The notes below the pieces were generated by a model. The model did no database searches, had not been told where the DNA came from, and saw only the letters and a list, made by a program, of their open reading frames with translations. From Gemmatimonadales bacterium (GTDB lineage: Bacteria > Gemmatimonadota > Gemmatimonadetes > Palauibacterales > Palauibacteraceae): a DNA stretch of 64,000 bases. A program made the position numbers and the translations under genes. Location: NCBI GenBank assembly GCA_009840115.1, contig VXOJ01000067.1, positions 1-64,000 on the forward strand. Reading direction: 5' to 3'. Positions 19,758-29,588 of this stretch are shown here, in pieces; within the stretch, counting starts at the first letter, position 1, and every line of letters begins with the position of its first letter.

Positions 19758-21008
19758 ATGAGTCACACACACTGTCGCAGGATCTCGTTCCGCCTCGCGG
19801 GTCTGGGCGTCTGCCTCGTCCTGGCCTGCGGTCCGGGGCCGGACTCGACACCGGATCCGGCGACCGAGCCTCAGCCTTCCCTGTCTCCGGAAGCGACCGC
19901 GGCGCTCGTCGGGGCCTTCCAGGCCGAACTCGACGCGGCGTGGGCGCAGGCCCAGGAGACGGACGAGAACTTCCCGGGGGCGACCGCCGCGTTCATCCTC
20001 CCGGACGGGCGTGTGTTCGGTTTCGCCACCGGCCTGTCGGACGTGGACGACGCGATCCCCATGACGCCGGACCTTCGCATGGGCTCCGGCAGCATCGGCA
20101 AGACGTACGTCGCGGCCGTCGCCCTGCAGCTGGCCATGAATGGAGACCTGGATCTCGACGCGCCCGTCGCGACCTGGCTCGGCGACGAGGAGTGGTTCTC
20201 CCGGGTCCCGAATCACGCGGACCTCACGGTGCGCAACCTCCTGAACCACACTGCCGGCATGATCCAGCCCTACTTCGAGGACCCCGACTTCGCCGTGCGG
20301 CTGGGCGAAGTGTTCCGCGATCCCGACGCCTACATGACGCCGGAGGAGTTCATCGCCGAGACGGTGCTGGACGCCGAGCCGCTCTTCCCCGCCGGCGGGG
20401 GCTACCACTACAGCGACGTGCACTACACGCTGGCGGGCCTCGCGATCGAGGAGGCGACGGGCCGCACGTACTACGACCTCCTCGACGAGTTCTTCCTCGA
20501 CCCGCTCGGCCTCGACCTCACGCTCGCGGCGGATCGGCGCGACCTGCCCGGACTCGCGCAGGGCTACGCGCACCGAAGCTCGCAGCTGTACGGCACGCCG
20601 CTCGAGGTCGTCGTGGACGGCCGGTTCATCCTCCATCCCCTGCAGGAGTGGACGGGGGGCGGCCTCGTGAACAACCCGCAGGCGATGGTGCGCTGGGCGA
20701 AGCTCCTGTACGAGGGCGAGGCGATCTCGGGGGACGACCTTCCGCAGTTGCTCGAAGTCGGGTTCCCGGCCGACAGCACGAGGCCGCACCTCGGATACGG
20801 CCTGGCGGTGTCCGTCGCCGAGAGCGAGCACGGGCTGACGTACGGCCACGGGGGCTTCTGGCCCGGGTACAACTCGCTCCTCGCGTACTACCCGGACCAC
20901 GGCGTGGCGGTCTCGATCCAGGTCAACTCCGACGATTCGCGGATGCGCGACCACATGCCGAAGCTGGCCGGCGTCGTGCTGGAAGCGCTGGACGGCGCCG
21001 AGGGATAG
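19758..21008 (+). CDS. Serine hydrolase of the beta-lactamase / D-Ala-D-Ala carboxypeptidase (class C) family, lipoprotein
   Basis: Periplasmic or outer-membrane-anchored serine hydrolase. The signal ends in a lipobox (CLVLAC). The catalytic SxxK motif is SIGK in GSGSIGKTYVAA, the second motif reads YHYSDVHYTL (YSD where many have YxN), and the third is HGGFWPG. NHTAGM and GLDLT fit the esterase/DD-peptidase branch (family S12). The length of 416 aa is usual. The substrate may be a peptide, an ester or a D-amino-acid compound; beta-lactam resistance should not be assumed. It diverges from the TonB receptor gene across about 100 bases. Confidence 0.9.
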   Translation: MSHTHCRRISFRLAGLGVCLVLACGPGPDSTPDPATEPQPSLSPEATAALVGAFQAELDAAWAQAQETDENFPGATAAFILPDGRVFGFATGLSDVDDAIPMTPDLRMGSGSIGKTYVAAVALQLAMNGDLDLDAPVATWLGDEEWFSRVPNHADLTVRNLLNHTAGMIQPYFEDPDFAVRLGEVFRDPDAYMTPEEFIAETVLDAEPLFPAGGGYHYSDVHYTLAGLAIEEATGRTYYDLLDEFFLDPLGLDLTLAADRRDLPGLAQGYAHRSSQLYGTPLEVVVDGRFILHPLQEWTGGGLVNNPQAMVRWAKLLYEGEAISGDDLPQLLEVGFPADSTRPHLGYGLAVSVAESEHGLTYGHGGFWPGYNSLLAYYPDHGVAVSIQVNSDDSRMRDHMPKLAGVVLEALDGAEG

Positions 21009-21038
21009 CAGCCGCCGCGGGACAGCGGCCGCCGCGGA

Positions 21039-22415
21039 TCAGTCGGCGCGCGGGCCGGAGAGCCGCGCACCCGCGGCGACCACGAGGACCGAGGCGAGGA
21101 GGAGCGCGGTCGCCGCCGGGAAGCCGGCGCGCGTCGCGCTTTCCTCCGTTACGGCCGGCTCGAAGACGGGCACCCGGTCCCAGTCGACCGCATCGATCGG
21201 CGTGACGGCGAAGAAGTGCGGGTAGAAGTAGGTCTTCAGCCGCTCATGGTGTCGGCGGACGGCGTCCTGGTACGCGAGTTGCGCGGACAGATCGGAGGCC
21301 GCGAGGCGGTCGAGAGCGAGCTGGGCCGCGAGCGGGGGCACGAGCAGGGACCAGCGCCGAGCCCACCGTTCCCGCTCCCGCAGCACGTCCCGGTACGCGC
21401 CCGACGCCTCGCGCGCGGCCCGGTCGCCCCGGTGGTTCATGGCGTAGTACCAGGCCCACGTGAACACGTCCTCCGGGACCGTCCGGTCGCTCCACTCCGG
21501 ATAGTCCTCGAAGAAGCCCTGCATCGTCTCGGCCTTGGTCAGATCCCAGGCTTCGTGATATCCCTGCCGCTGGTGCACGGTGAGTTCCAGCGCCTCCGGG
21601 ACCGGGTGCAGGATCGCGTTCGCGAGGCTGAGCGCGGCCGGGGCCAGCAGGGTGAGCGCCACCCACGTTCCGACGAGGATCATGGCGTTGGCGGTGGAGG
21701 ACCGGCGCCCGGAGGCGACCCCGAGGCAGAGCGCGAACCAGAACACGGTGTGCAGGGCGATGAGGGCGACCGCCCAACCGGCCCGGCCGTCGAGGGGGAA
21801 GCCCGCCAGCGACGCCGCGACCGCGACCGGCACCGCCACCACCGCGCCGACGAGACAGGCGCGCGACGCGAGCTTCAGGGCGAGCAGCCGCCGCGGCCGG
21901 GCGAAGAGACGGACGAGACTCCAGGTGCCCCCCTCCCGCTCGCTGGAGACGAGGTCGTAGGTGAGGGCGATGATGAAGAGGGGGAGGAGCGCGATGAGCA
22001 GGAAGGCGAGGTCGAGGTCGCCCGCCGCGGCGAGGCGCGGGTTCACTGTCTCGTGTTCGTAGAGTTGCCCTTCGAGCGCCAGGAGCCGGATTCGAAGGCT
22101 GGCCGTCTCCACCTCCGTCCGGCCCCGGGCGAGCGCCGCCAGAGGCAGCGACGGCTGCGGGGCCGGGAAGGCCAGGTAGTAGAGCACCTCTCCCGCTTCC
22201 GTCGTGGGAGGATAGGTGGAGAGGAGGTAGGCCAACTGGTCGCGGTAGGCGGTCTCCGCGGCGACCGTGGAGGATGCCGCCGCTTCGATGTTGCGGCCGC
22301 CGCGCCACGCCGCGTAGACCCCGATCGCCAGGAGCAGGACGACGGCGATGGCGACGCCGGTGGAGCGCGTCAGCCGGAGCATGTCCAATCGGAGCAGCCG
22401 GAGCCGCGCCCTCAC
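21039..22415 (-). CDS. ABC-2 type permease (DUF3526-like), 458 aa
   Basis: Integral membrane subunit of an ABC-2 exporter-type complex. A membrane segment at 15-30 (AIAVVLLLAIGVY) is followed by a large periplasmic part. The family hallmark comes next: LLIALLPLFIIALTYDLVSSEREGGTWSLVRLFA, where SSERE marks the coupling region. Further membrane segments and a second periplasmic loop with NAILHPVPEALELT follow. The GTG start at 22415 overlaps the stop of the upstream permease by 4 bases, so the two are coupled and probably form a heterodimer. No ATPase gene is next to this pair; the one at 29589 is the only candidate in the window. Confidence 0.85.
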   Translation of the reverse strand: MRARLRLLRLDMLRLTRSTGVAIAVVLLLAIGVYAAWRGGRNIEAAASSTVAAETAYRDQLAYLLSTYPPTTEAGEVLYYLAFPAPQPSLPLAALARGRTEVETASLRIRLLALEGQLYEHETVNPRLAAAGDLDLAFLLIALLPLFIIALTYDLVSSEREGGTWSLVRLFARPRRLLALKLASRACLVGAVVAVPVAVAASLAGFPLDGRAGWAVALIALHTVFWFALCLGVASGRRSSTANAMILVGTWVALTLLAPAALSLANAILHPVPEALELTVHQRQGYHEAWDLTKAETMQGFFEDYPEWSDRTVPEDVFTWAWYYAMNHRGDRAAREASGAYRDVLRERERWARRWSLLVPPLAAQLALDRLAASDLSAQLAYQDAVRRHHERLKTYFYPHFFAVTPIDAVDWDRVPVFEPAVTEESATRAGFPAATALLLASVLVVAAGARLSGPRAD

Positions 22416-23875
22416 GATGCGGCCCGCTCCACCCCCACGCGCGCCAGCCGCGCCCGTGCCAGGCCGAGGCCCAGCAGCGGTAGGAGAATCCACAGGCCGA
22501 GCGCGGCCAGGGAGAGCGCGCGACCGGCGAGCGCCCCTCCGAGCGGGGGCGGCCGCGTCCCGAAGGTCGGGAATTCCGCCCAATGCTCCCGCGGCAGGCG
22601 CTGGGCGCGGTCGTTTTCGTAACGGATCTCGTTGATGTGGAGATCGTTGAGGCGCTGTATGAGGTCGTACCGGTGGGCTTCCGCCTGCGCCCGGAACGCC
22701 TCCACCGCCTCGGGCCCGGTCCCGGACACCGCCATCGAAAGGTCCCGCGCCGCGAGGTAGGGGGAGAGCAGCCCCGCCCACGACAGGACGCGGTCCTGGC
22801 GGCGCTGGCCTTCAACCAGGTCTCGCTGCTGCTCCTCCTGGATCCGGCTGCTGATGGCCTCCCCTTCGCGGCTCACCACGCCGCCCCAGTTCACGGGAAG
22901 CTCCTCGACCGACCCCACCTCGTAGCGCGCCAGGTACTCGTCCCTCAGCGAACGGAAGAAGGGATCCTGAGGGTTATGGCTGTCCCCGACCTCGTTCATC
23001 GCGCGTTCCACCTGGGCGGTGAACTCGGCGCGGGAGGGCACCGGATGCAGCGCCCCCGCGACGGAGGCCCCGAGGCGCGGCACGGCGACGCAGAGGACGA
23101 CCCAGACCGCGATCAACTGCGCGAGGGCGCTCCGCGAGGATGCCCGGAAGGAGGAAGCGAGGACCGTCACCAGCACCCAGCCCGCGAGGTAGGCCGCATA
23201 GAGGCCCGCCAATCCGGCCAGGCGCCCGGCCGAGACCGGGCCCACGGCCCCGGACGCGGCGATGACGACGGCGGCGATGCCAATGGGAAGGGCAGCGAGG
23301 GCCGCCACCGCCCCCGTGCCCAGGACCTTGCCCGCAAGGATCTGGGCCGGCGTCGCCCCCTGGGCGAGGAGGAGTCGAAGCGTGCCCCGCTCTCGCTCGG
23401 CGCTCACCGAGGCGAAGCCCGCGACGACGACGAACAGCGGCAGGAGGAGCGCCAGGACGCTCGCCGGCGTGAGGCGGCCGAAGCGCAGCATCCCGGTCGC
23501 GTGGCGGGCATCGCCGAAGTTGGCCGTGTTCTGCCGATGCCCCTCGAGGAAGAGCGAGGTCCCCGCCCAGGCGCCGACCCCCGGGTCGAAGAAGGCGAGC
23601 GGCGCCTCCTCCCGAAAGACGAGGAACCCGTAGTGGATCACCCGGTGCGGATGACGGTTCGGCTGCTCCAGCCACTGGCGCTCGACCATCGCCTGGTAGC
23701 GGGCGCGCTGCTCCGCCTCGCTTGCCGCGTGGTGCCGGGCGCCGAGAACCGCGACCACGCCGAGGGCGATGACGAGCCCCAGCAGGAAGACCACGTACCG
23801 ATCCTCACGGACCGCCCCCACCTGCCGGCGGGCGACGAGCAGCGCGTTGCGGAGACCCGCTCTCCAGGAACTCAT
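22412..23875 (-). CDS. ABC-2 type permease (DUF3526-like), partner subunit, 487 aa
   Basis: Second permease of the pair. An N-terminal membrane segment (VVFLLGLVIALGVVAVLG) precedes a long extracytoplasmic domain with HRVIHYGFLVFREEAPLAFFDPGVG and LEGHRQNTANF. Then come LALLLPLFVVVAGFASVSAERERGTLRLLL, with the coupling motif SAERERGT, and more membrane segments. The large loop between the first and second segment is what sets this subfamily apart from ordinary drug ABC-2 permeases. It starts 10 bases after the TonB receptor's stop codon, so receptor and permeases are one transcription unit. The same loop pattern recurs in the permease at 28145, its paralogue. Confidence 0.87.
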   Translation of the reverse strand: MSSWRAGLRNALLVARRQVGAVREDRYVVFLLGLVIALGVVAVLGARHHAASEAEQRARYQAMVERQWLEQPNRHPHRVIHYGFLVFREEAPLAFFDPGVGAWAGTSLFLEGHRQNTANFGDARHATGMLRFGRLTPASVLALLLPLFVVVAGFASVSAERERGTLRLLLAQGATPAQILAGKVLGTGAVAALAALPIGIAAVVIAASGAVGPVSAGRLAGLAGLYAAYLAGWVLVTVLASSFRASSRSALAQLIAVWVVLCVAVPRLGASVAGALHPVPSRAEFTAQVERAMNEVGDSHNPQDPFFRSLRDEYLARYEVGSVEELPVNWGGVVSREGEAISSRIQEEQQRDLVEGQRRQDRVLSWAGLLSPYLAARDLSMAVSGTGPEAVEAFRAQAEAHRYDLIQRLNDLHINEIRYENDRAQRLPREHWAEFPTFGTRPPPLGGALAGRALSLAALGLWILLPLLGLGLARARLARVGVERAAS

Positions 23876-23885
23876 ATCGGTACCC

Positions 23886-26294
23886 CTACCGTCCGACGAA
23901 GAGGGAACTGGTCGTGAGCGTCACGGCCAGCGTTCTGGGATCGCCCGGGATGTTGCCGGCGCGGGCGGCGAAAAGCGAGGCCGTCGCGTAGCTCGTATCG
24001 AACACGTTGTTGACGGCGACTCTGAGGTCGAAACGCCCGATCAGGCGGACATCGGCCGCGAGATCCACGACGGTGAACGCGGGCGCCCGGATTCCCGCGA
24101 AGGGCTGCTCGCGCTCGCCGACGTACGTTAGTCCGAGCGCCAGCCCCACGTCGCCTCGCACCGCGTAACGGGACGACAGCCCGGCCGAATGGCGCGCGGA
24201 GTTGGGCCACGGCCTCCCGACATTGTCCGGCGCGTCGTCGTCGCGGAGGATCTCCGAGTCGAGCCAGGCGTAGTTCGCGGCGACGCTCATGCGCTCGCCC
24301 ACCGTGCCCGCGAGGTCCACCTCCAGCCCACGGCTGCGAACCTCGCCCGTCGCGAAGGCGGCCGCGTAGTTGTTTCCGGTCGGTCCGTACGCGGGATCGG
24401 GCCGCAGTACGTTCGTCTTGTGGATCTGAAAGACCGAGGCCATGAGCATCAGGCGCCGGCCCAGGAGATCGGCCTTCGCACCGGCCTCCACCTGGCGGCT
24501 GCGCGACGGATCGAAGGGCCCGTTCGCCGACGGGACCTGGTGTACGAAGTCGGCGCGGGAGAAACCGTTCGCCGCATTCGTGTAGAGCGACAGCCGTTCG
24601 CTCGGCTTGAAGACGAGGCCGAGCCGGCCGGTGAGCGCCGACGCATCCGCGCGACCGGACTCGCCGACCACGGTCCCCTCGTCGTCGTACCGGTCGTAGC
24701 GCCCGCCCGCAGCCAATACCCAGCGCGAGCCGAAGTACATCTGGTCCTGCACGAAGACCCCGTACCGGCGCGACAGAACCTCCTGCTCGGAGTAGTCGTC
24801 GGGTCCGAGGCCGTAGCTCGACGCCGCACCCCCGTTGTAGACCGGGGAGAACAGATCCAGATCGGGTACCGGCCCGCCACGGCCGCTCTGCCGTGCACGC
24901 GCGTAGCGGAAGAGCCAGTCCTGCTGGGTAATCTCGACCCCTCCCAGAAGGGCGTGCGTCCCGGCGCCCGGAACCTCGACCCGTCCGTGGAGATTCGCGG
25001 TGGCGCTCCAGTCATCGTTGGAACGGAACTGGTCGCGGAACTCGCGCTGCATGCTGCGGCCATCCTCCAGGATCCCGCGGGGTTCGTGATAGTTCTCCGC
25101 CCGATCGTAGCCCAGCACCCTGAAAGTGCCGTCCACGGACAGTCCCTCCTCGGCGGCATGGCTCACCGAGGCCTGGAATACCGTGGCGTCCATGCGGGTG
25201 AAATCGGTCGGCTCGGTCGTGGTCCAGACCCTCGAGGTCAGGAACGTGCCATCGGGGTCGACGGGAATCCCGCGCAGACGGTGTCCCGTCAGGTCCTGGT
25301 CGATCCTCTCCAGTTCCAGGTCGACGCGCGTGCGCGTCGACGGGACCCACGCGAGTCCCGCCGCCAGATGCAGGTCGCGAAAGCCCGCGTTGTTGCGAAA
25401 ACTGTCCTTCTCCTCGAAGAACGCGGCCCCCCGGTACAGAAGGCGGCGGGAACCGGTGAAGGGACCGGTGGCTTCCACACTCCCTCCACGCTGGGCGTAG
25501 GAACCGCCGAGCAGAGACGCCCGAAACTCGGCCGACTCCTGCGGCTTCTTCGTGACATAGTTGATCACGCCCCCCGGCTCGGCCGAACCGTAGAGCACCG
25601 ACGCGGGGCCTTTGACGACCTCGACCCGTTCCACGTTGGTCAGTCGACCCACGCTGGTGCTGAAGCCCGTCTCCTCTCCGCCGTCGAGGCTCCCGTACGG
25701 GTTGCCGCGAACCCCGTTGAAGAGGATCTCACGCTGCTGGAAGCCGCGCAGGTTCATCTCGGAGTAAGGATGATCCACCAGTCCGCTCACACTTCGGTAG
25801 AGATCCTCGAACTGGGTCGCCCCCTGGTCCTCGATGAACTTGCGTGACAGGACCTGCACCGACTGCGGGACGTCCATGAGCCGGGCCGGGATCCGTGTGC
25901 CGACCGTCCCGAACTCCTGACGATAGGAGCGGGTCGCCTGCACCTCGATCGGGGGCATGCTGAAGAGCGCATTGGAGACAGCGACCTCCACCTCCACGGC
26001 GCCACCGGAAGGGACCTCCACGGACACCGGTTCCGCCCTGTGCACGCCCTCCACGACCAGCGTCCTGGCTCCGGCCGGGACGGACGCGATGACGAAACGG
26101 CCTTCGGCGTCGCTCAGCGCGACCCGATCCGTTCCGGCGACGCGGAACTGCACGAACGGCACGAGCGAGTTGTCGTCGACCGACCGCGCGACGCCCGCGA
26201 TGGACCCCGTCTCCTGGGCGGCCGCCGGCGCGGCGGCGATAAAGGCGAAAGCAGGGACAAGCGCCGACAATGCGGGGAATATGCGATTCTTCAC
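23886..26294 (-). CDS. TonB-dependent siderophore-type receptor, 802 aa
   Basis: Outer-membrane receptor of the FoxA/FcuA-like class. Signal peptide to AAAQE; a carboxypeptidase-regulatory sandwich (GSIAGVARSVDDNSLVPFVQ) in place of the usual signalling domain; plug with DVPQSVQVLSRKFIEDQG, LRGFQQREILFNGVRG and VEVVKGPASVLYGSAEPGG (the siderophore-receptor plug box). The large barrel has NGFSRADF and closes with AVNNVFDTSYA and LTTSSLFVGR. In this family the cargo is a ferric siderophore, though some relatives take up other chelates. It lies between a small HxH/CxxC secreted protein and an ABC-2 permease pair on the same strand. That is an unusual combination, since the ABC partner is not a classic importer. 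Confidence 0.93.
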   Translation of the reverse strand: MKNRIFPALSALVPAFAFIAAAPAAAQETGSIAGVARSVDDNSLVPFVQFRVAGTDRVALSDAEGRFVIASVPAGARTLVVEGVHRAEPVSVEVPSGGAVEVEVAVSNALFSMPPIEVQATRSYRQEFGTVGTRIPARLMDVPQSVQVLSRKFIEDQGATQFEDLYRSVSGLVDHPYSEMNLRGFQQREILFNGVRGNPYGSLDGGEETGFSTSVGRLTNVERVEVVKGPASVLYGSAEPGGVINYVTKKPQESAEFRASLLGGSYAQRGGSVEATGPFTGSRRLLYRGAAFFEEKDSFRNNAGFRDLHLAAGLAWVPSTRTRVDLELERIDQDLTGHRLRGIPVDPDGTFLTSRVWTTTEPTDFTRMDATVFQASVSHAAEEGLSVDGTFRVLGYDRAENYHEPRGILEDGRSMQREFRDQFRSNDDWSATANLHGRVEVPGAGTHALLGGVEITQQDWLFRYARARQSGRGGPVPDLDLFSPVYNGGAASSYGLGPDDYSEQEVLSRRYGVFVQDQMYFGSRWVLAAGGRYDRYDDEGTVVGESGRADASALTGRLGLVFKPSERLSLYTNAANGFSRADFVHQVPSANGPFDPSRSRQVEAGAKADLLGRRLMLMASVFQIHKTNVLRPDPAYGPTGNNYAAAFATGEVRSRGLEVDLAGTVGERMSVAANYAWLDSEILRDDDAPDNVGRPWPNSARHSAGLSSRYAVRGDVGLALGLTYVGEREQPFAGIRAPAFTVVDLAADVRLIGRFDLRVAVNNVFDTSYATASLFAARAGNIPGDPRTLAVTLTTSSLFVGR

Positions 26295-26387
26295 GTTGAG
26301 TGACCTTTGTGGTGTACCGAGTCTCAGTTGGACGCAGAACGAGGTCCACGCGACCGATCTCGTTCGCGTTAGGCAGTGGGCTGTTCG

Positions 26388-26666
26388 CTACGGAGAGGTC
26401 GGGAGAGGCGGGGCGCGGCTGCGGCGAGACGAGAACCGGACCTTGCCGGTGTTCCGCCGGTGTCGGGGAAGCGCGGAGGCCCGTACCGGCACGGGTCCCA
26501 TGACGCCTGGCTCCCCCGCGACAATCATGGGCTCCGCCTTGTGCACCAGTTCGCATACCGTGCAGGCGGCCGGCGGGTCGCCCGCTTCGTCGTGCGTATG
26601 CGAGCCCTCGGCCACCCCTACGAGGAGGAGCGAGACCGCGACCGGAACTGCCGTCGGCAGGCGCAT
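26388..26666 (-). CDS. Small secreted protein with HxH and CxxCxxxH motifs (copy 1), 92 aa
   Basis: Short exported protein: MRLPTAVPVAVSLLLVG is a signal segment. The mature part opens with GSHTHDEAGD and continues CTVCELVHKAEP, giving His-x-His, Cys-x-x-Cys and a trailing His, a likely metal site. The C-terminus is basic and Pro-rich (RRSRAPPLPTSP). A paralogue with the same motif order and a near-identical tail lies at 30434. It sits just upstream of the siderophore-type receptor and downstream of two ABC-2 permeases. It resembles DUF2946-like small metal-associated proteins, but I cannot assign the family firmly. The ribosome site is weak, so the exact start is uncertain. Confidence 0.65.
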   Translation of the reverse strand: MRLPTAVPVAVSLLLVGVAEGSHTHDEAGDPPAACTVCELVHKAEPMIVAGEPGVMGPVPVRASALPRHRRNTGKVRFSSRRSRAPPLPTSP

Positions 26667-26712
26667 GCAGGCGCGGAGATTCAGTTTGCGCCCCGCACCC
26701 GGTCGCAGGGCC

Positions 26713-28143
26713 TCAACTCGCGCCTCGCACGCGGCCGAGTCCGACCCCCGCGCCCGCACCCACCAGGAGGAGGAGTCCGCCCAGTACCGCGAGGGGAACG
26801 GCGGCTCGGCGCGTGACTTCGCCGGACGCCTCCTCGGCAAGATTGAACTGCGGCACGCTGGGAAGGACGCTGGCGTCCATCTGCTCCCCGGCGACGATCG
26901 CGGGCACGAAGAAGTCCCGCCATCGCTCGGCGAAGGCGCGTACCTGCGACTGGAAGCCGGCGAACCGCGCGTCCCCCGTCCCCGCCGCGTCGAGGAGCAC
27001 CCCCTGGGCCATGAGCGCCGGCGACAGGAAGCGGTAGCGGCGGACCAGCGCGATCTGCTCCGCGCGGCTGGCATCGTGTTCGGCCGTCACCTCCTCCAGA
27101 CGGCGGTTGACGGCATCGGTGGCGGCCCATGCCAGCGCCCCCAGGCCGGGCTCGTCGGCTACCACGCCCTCGGCCATTTCGGGATGGTCCTCCAGGTATC
27201 GGGCGAGGAGTTCGCTGCGGCGGTTCACCGCCTCGTTCGAGGCCTCGCGCTGGGCGGTGATCATCTGCACCCGCGACGGCAGCGGGTGCAGCAGGCCCGC
27301 CGCGATGTTGATCCCGGCCGGGAGCACGACGACCAGCACCAGCCACGCGCCCACCAGCACCGTGGCGTTCCACGCGGAGGACCGGCGCAGGCTGTTCACC
27401 CACGCCGCGAGCACGAACCAGAACAGCGCGTACGCGACGACGGCGGCGCACCAGAGGAGGATCCGGCCGGGCGCGCCGAAGCCTCCCGTGACGAGGAGCC
27501 CGACCAGCGACACCGCCAGGACCATGCCCACCGCCAGGAGGGCGCGGAAGGCGAGTTTCGCCGCCACGACGCCCCGCGCCGACACGGGCTGCGAGAGGGT
27601 CAGCGCCAGCGTCCCCTGCTCGCGCTCCTCCGAGAGAACGTTGAAGCTCAGGGCCAGCACGAGCAGCGGCAGCGGGTAGATGACCACGAAAGCCAGGTCG
27701 AAGCGCCCGACCATCAGGTTGAGGGGACTCTCGACCTCTCCGTTCTGCTGGAACGACGACTCGTTCGTGTAGATGTTGACGTCGTAGTAGTACGGCAGCA
27801 GGTCGCTCTGTCCGACGGTCAGGGCCGTCAGGGGGCCCGGCGTCAGGACCGCCGTGTGGCGGCCCCGCGCACCGCCCATCACGTTCGGGAGCCGCGGATC
27901 CGAGAAGCGCGAAGCGGGTTCCGCACCGGCCTCGATGTCGGCCAGTTCCTGCGCGAGGGCTTGTTCGCGCTCGACGTTGCCGGCCTGCGCGGCCTCCACG
28001 GTGCGCTCCTGAAAGCGCGTCCAGACCACGCCGTTGGCCAGCGCATAGACGAGCAGGAGCGCGAACAGCCCAAGCGCGATCCGGAGCGGCCGGTCCGCCA
28101 TGAGCAGACGCCACTCGTTCCGGAGTACCGTGCGCGCGGTCAT
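26713..28143 (-). CDS. ABC-2 type permease (DUF3526-like), 476 aa
   Basis: Membrane subunit of the ABC system encoded with the ATPase at 29589. It begins with TVLRNEWRLLMADRPLRIALGLFALLLVYAL (cytoplasmic start plus first membrane segment). It has an extracytoplasmic loop with YYYDVNIYTNESSFQQ, then YPLPLLVLALSFNVLSEEREQGTLALTLSQP with the coupling SEEREQGT, and several further membrane helices. A second loop with GLLHPLPSRVQMI matches the equivalent HPVPEALELT of the permease at 21039. It starts one base after the stop of the permease at 28145, so the two are coupled. Confidence 0.87.
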   Translation of the reverse strand: MTARTVLRNEWRLLMADRPLRIALGLFALLLVYALANGVVWTRFQERTVEAAQAGNVEREQALAQELADIEAGAEPASRFSDPRLPNVMGGARGRHTAVLTPGPLTALTVGQSDLLPYYYDVNIYTNESSFQQNGEVESPLNLMVGRFDLAFVVIYPLPLLVLALSFNVLSEEREQGTLALTLSQPVSARGVVAAKLAFRALLAVGMVLAVSLVGLLVTGGFGAPGRILLWCAAVVAYALFWFVLAAWVNSLRRSSAWNATVLVGAWLVLVVVLPAGINIAAGLLHPLPSRVQMITAQREASNEAVNRRSELLARYLEDHPEMAEGVVADEPGLGALAWAATDAVNRRLEEVTAEHDASRAEQIALVRRYRFLSPALMAQGVLLDAAGTGDARFAGFQSQVRAFAERWRDFFVPAIVAGEQMDASVLPSVPQFNLAEEASGEVTRRAAVPLAVLGGLLLLVGAGAGVGLGRVRGAS

Positions 28144-28144
28144 C

Positions 28145-29569
28145 CTACGTCACCTCCGCGCGCCGTACGCGCGCCGCGGCGATCAGGATCGTTCCCGCGA
28201 GCCATCCCCCGAGGACGACGAGCGACAGGATCCGGTTGCCGAGCACCCAGCCCAGGGTCGGGGCGTCGTACCGCAGCGGCGGAGTCGACTCCCAGAGTTC
28301 GGCTCCGGCCTGGTAGGAGAAATCGCCGGAGCGGGAGTTCTCCGTGAGGTCGCCGTTCATGCGCCGCATCAGGTCCCGGCGGTACGTCTCCGCGGCGCTC
28401 GCGAAGTGCCGGTGCTGCTCGACATCGGTTCCGGCGAGTCCCATGGAGAGCGCGCGCACCGCGAGCAGCGGCGCCGCCACCGCGACCAGCTCATGGACGG
28501 CCCCCTGACGCTCGAACGTGTCCCAGAGCGCGCCGTAGTTTCGGTCGAAGATCCGGTCGCCGAACTCCTCGCTCGCCTGGAGCAGGACGCCCGACTGATT
28601 GATCGGCAGGTCTTCGACCCGCTCGACACCGTACTCCGTCAGCAGGTCCTCGGTCAGCGCGTCGTTGTCCGGACGGGGGATGTCCTCCGTGCCACTGGCC
28701 ATCTCCCGTTCCACCGTGCGGGCGAACTCCAGGGCGGAGGGCGTTGGGTGCATCCACTTGGACAGATCCACCGCCACGCGCGGCGCGACGAGCCCGTTCA
28801 CGACCCACACGCCCAGCAGGATCACGAGCACGGTGCGCGTCGACCGGGCCCAGGCGGAGACGGCCAGGGAGAGCGCGAGGAAGGCGGCGAAATAGACCAG
28901 GTAGACGACGGCCAGGACCGCGGCCCGGGCCACGGGGGACGCCGCCGGACCGGGGCTCCCGACCACGAGGGCCGCCGCCCCCACAGCCGCCGCCGGCACC
29001 AGCAGCAGCGCCAGCGCGCCGGCGATGCCGAGCGCCTTGCCCAGCGCCAGATCGCGCCGCCCGACCCCGGTCGAAAGCAGTTGACGAAGCGTGCCCCGTT
29101 CCCGCTCGCCGGCGAGCGCGCCGAAAGTGAGCAGGATGATCAGCAGCGGCACGAGGTGCTGCAGCACCTGCGCCGCCGTGAGGGCCCCGATGCGCTGGGC
29201 CGACGTCGCGTCCTGCGCGGGGCGCAGCAGGAAATCGTTCTGCCGATGCGCCTCGAGCCACACCGATGTCCCGGTGTAGGGGTCCACGCCCTCGTCCACG
29301 AAGGAAAGGGCGAGGCGAGGCTTGAACGCATAGATGCCGTAGTGGGCCGCGGAATGGGGATTCTTCTCGCCCTGCGACTCCCAATGGTCGCGGGCCGTCG
29401 CCTGCGCGGCCGCGTGCTCGCGCTGCGCCTCCCGCGCCTGGACCCATCCGTGGCCCAGGGAGACGAGCAGCAGCGCTCCCACGAGGACGGAGCACCACCG
29501 GAAACGGCCGTCCCGAAGCACGTCGCTGAATTCCTTGCGGATGATGTGGCGGATGCTGTGCCTGATCAT
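28145..29569 (-). CDS. ABC-2 type permease (DUF3526-like), partner subunit, 474 aa
   Basis: First permease gene after the ATPase. It has an N-terminal cytoplasmic helix (IRHIIRKEFSDVLRDGRF), a membrane segment, a long extracytoplasmic loop (HYGIYAFKPRLALSFVDEGV, WLEAHRQNDF), then HLVPLLIILLTFGALAGERERGTLRQLL with the coupling GERERGT. The loop motifs HYG and LEAHRQN are shared with the permease at 22412 (HYGF, LEGHRQN), which shows that the two permease pairs arose by duplication. The gene ends just before the second permease and lies 19 bases after the ATPase. Substrate unknown. Confidence 0.88.
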   Translation of the reverse strand: MIRHSIRHIIRKEFSDVLRDGRFRWCSVLVGALLLVSLGHGWVQAREAQREHAAAQATARDHWESQGEKNPHSAAHYGIYAFKPRLALSFVDEGVDPYTGTSVWLEAHRQNDFLLRPAQDATSAQRIGALTAAQVLQHLVPLLIILLTFGALAGERERGTLRQLLSTGVGRRDLALGKALGIAGALALLLVPAAAVGAAALVVGSPGPAASPVARAAVLAVVYLVYFAAFLALSLAVSAWARSTRTVLVILLGVWVVNGLVAPRVAVDLSKWMHPTPSALEFARTVEREMASGTEDIPRPDNDALTEDLLTEYGVERVEDLPINQSGVLLQASEEFGDRIFDRNYGALWDTFERQGAVHELVAVAAPLLAVRALSMGLAGTDVEQHRHFASAAETYRRDLMRRMNGDLTENSRSGDFSYQAGAELWESTPPLRYDAPTLGWVLGNRILSLVVLGGWLAGTILIAAARVRRAEVT

Positions 29570-29588
29570 CGACGCCTCCTATGTCGTG

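Noticed and set aside
24189-25847. 552-codon plus-strand open frame opposite the siderophore receptor
   Set aside because: Shadow of the receptor gene; composition is Arg/Gly/Val-rich with no domain, and no ribosome site.
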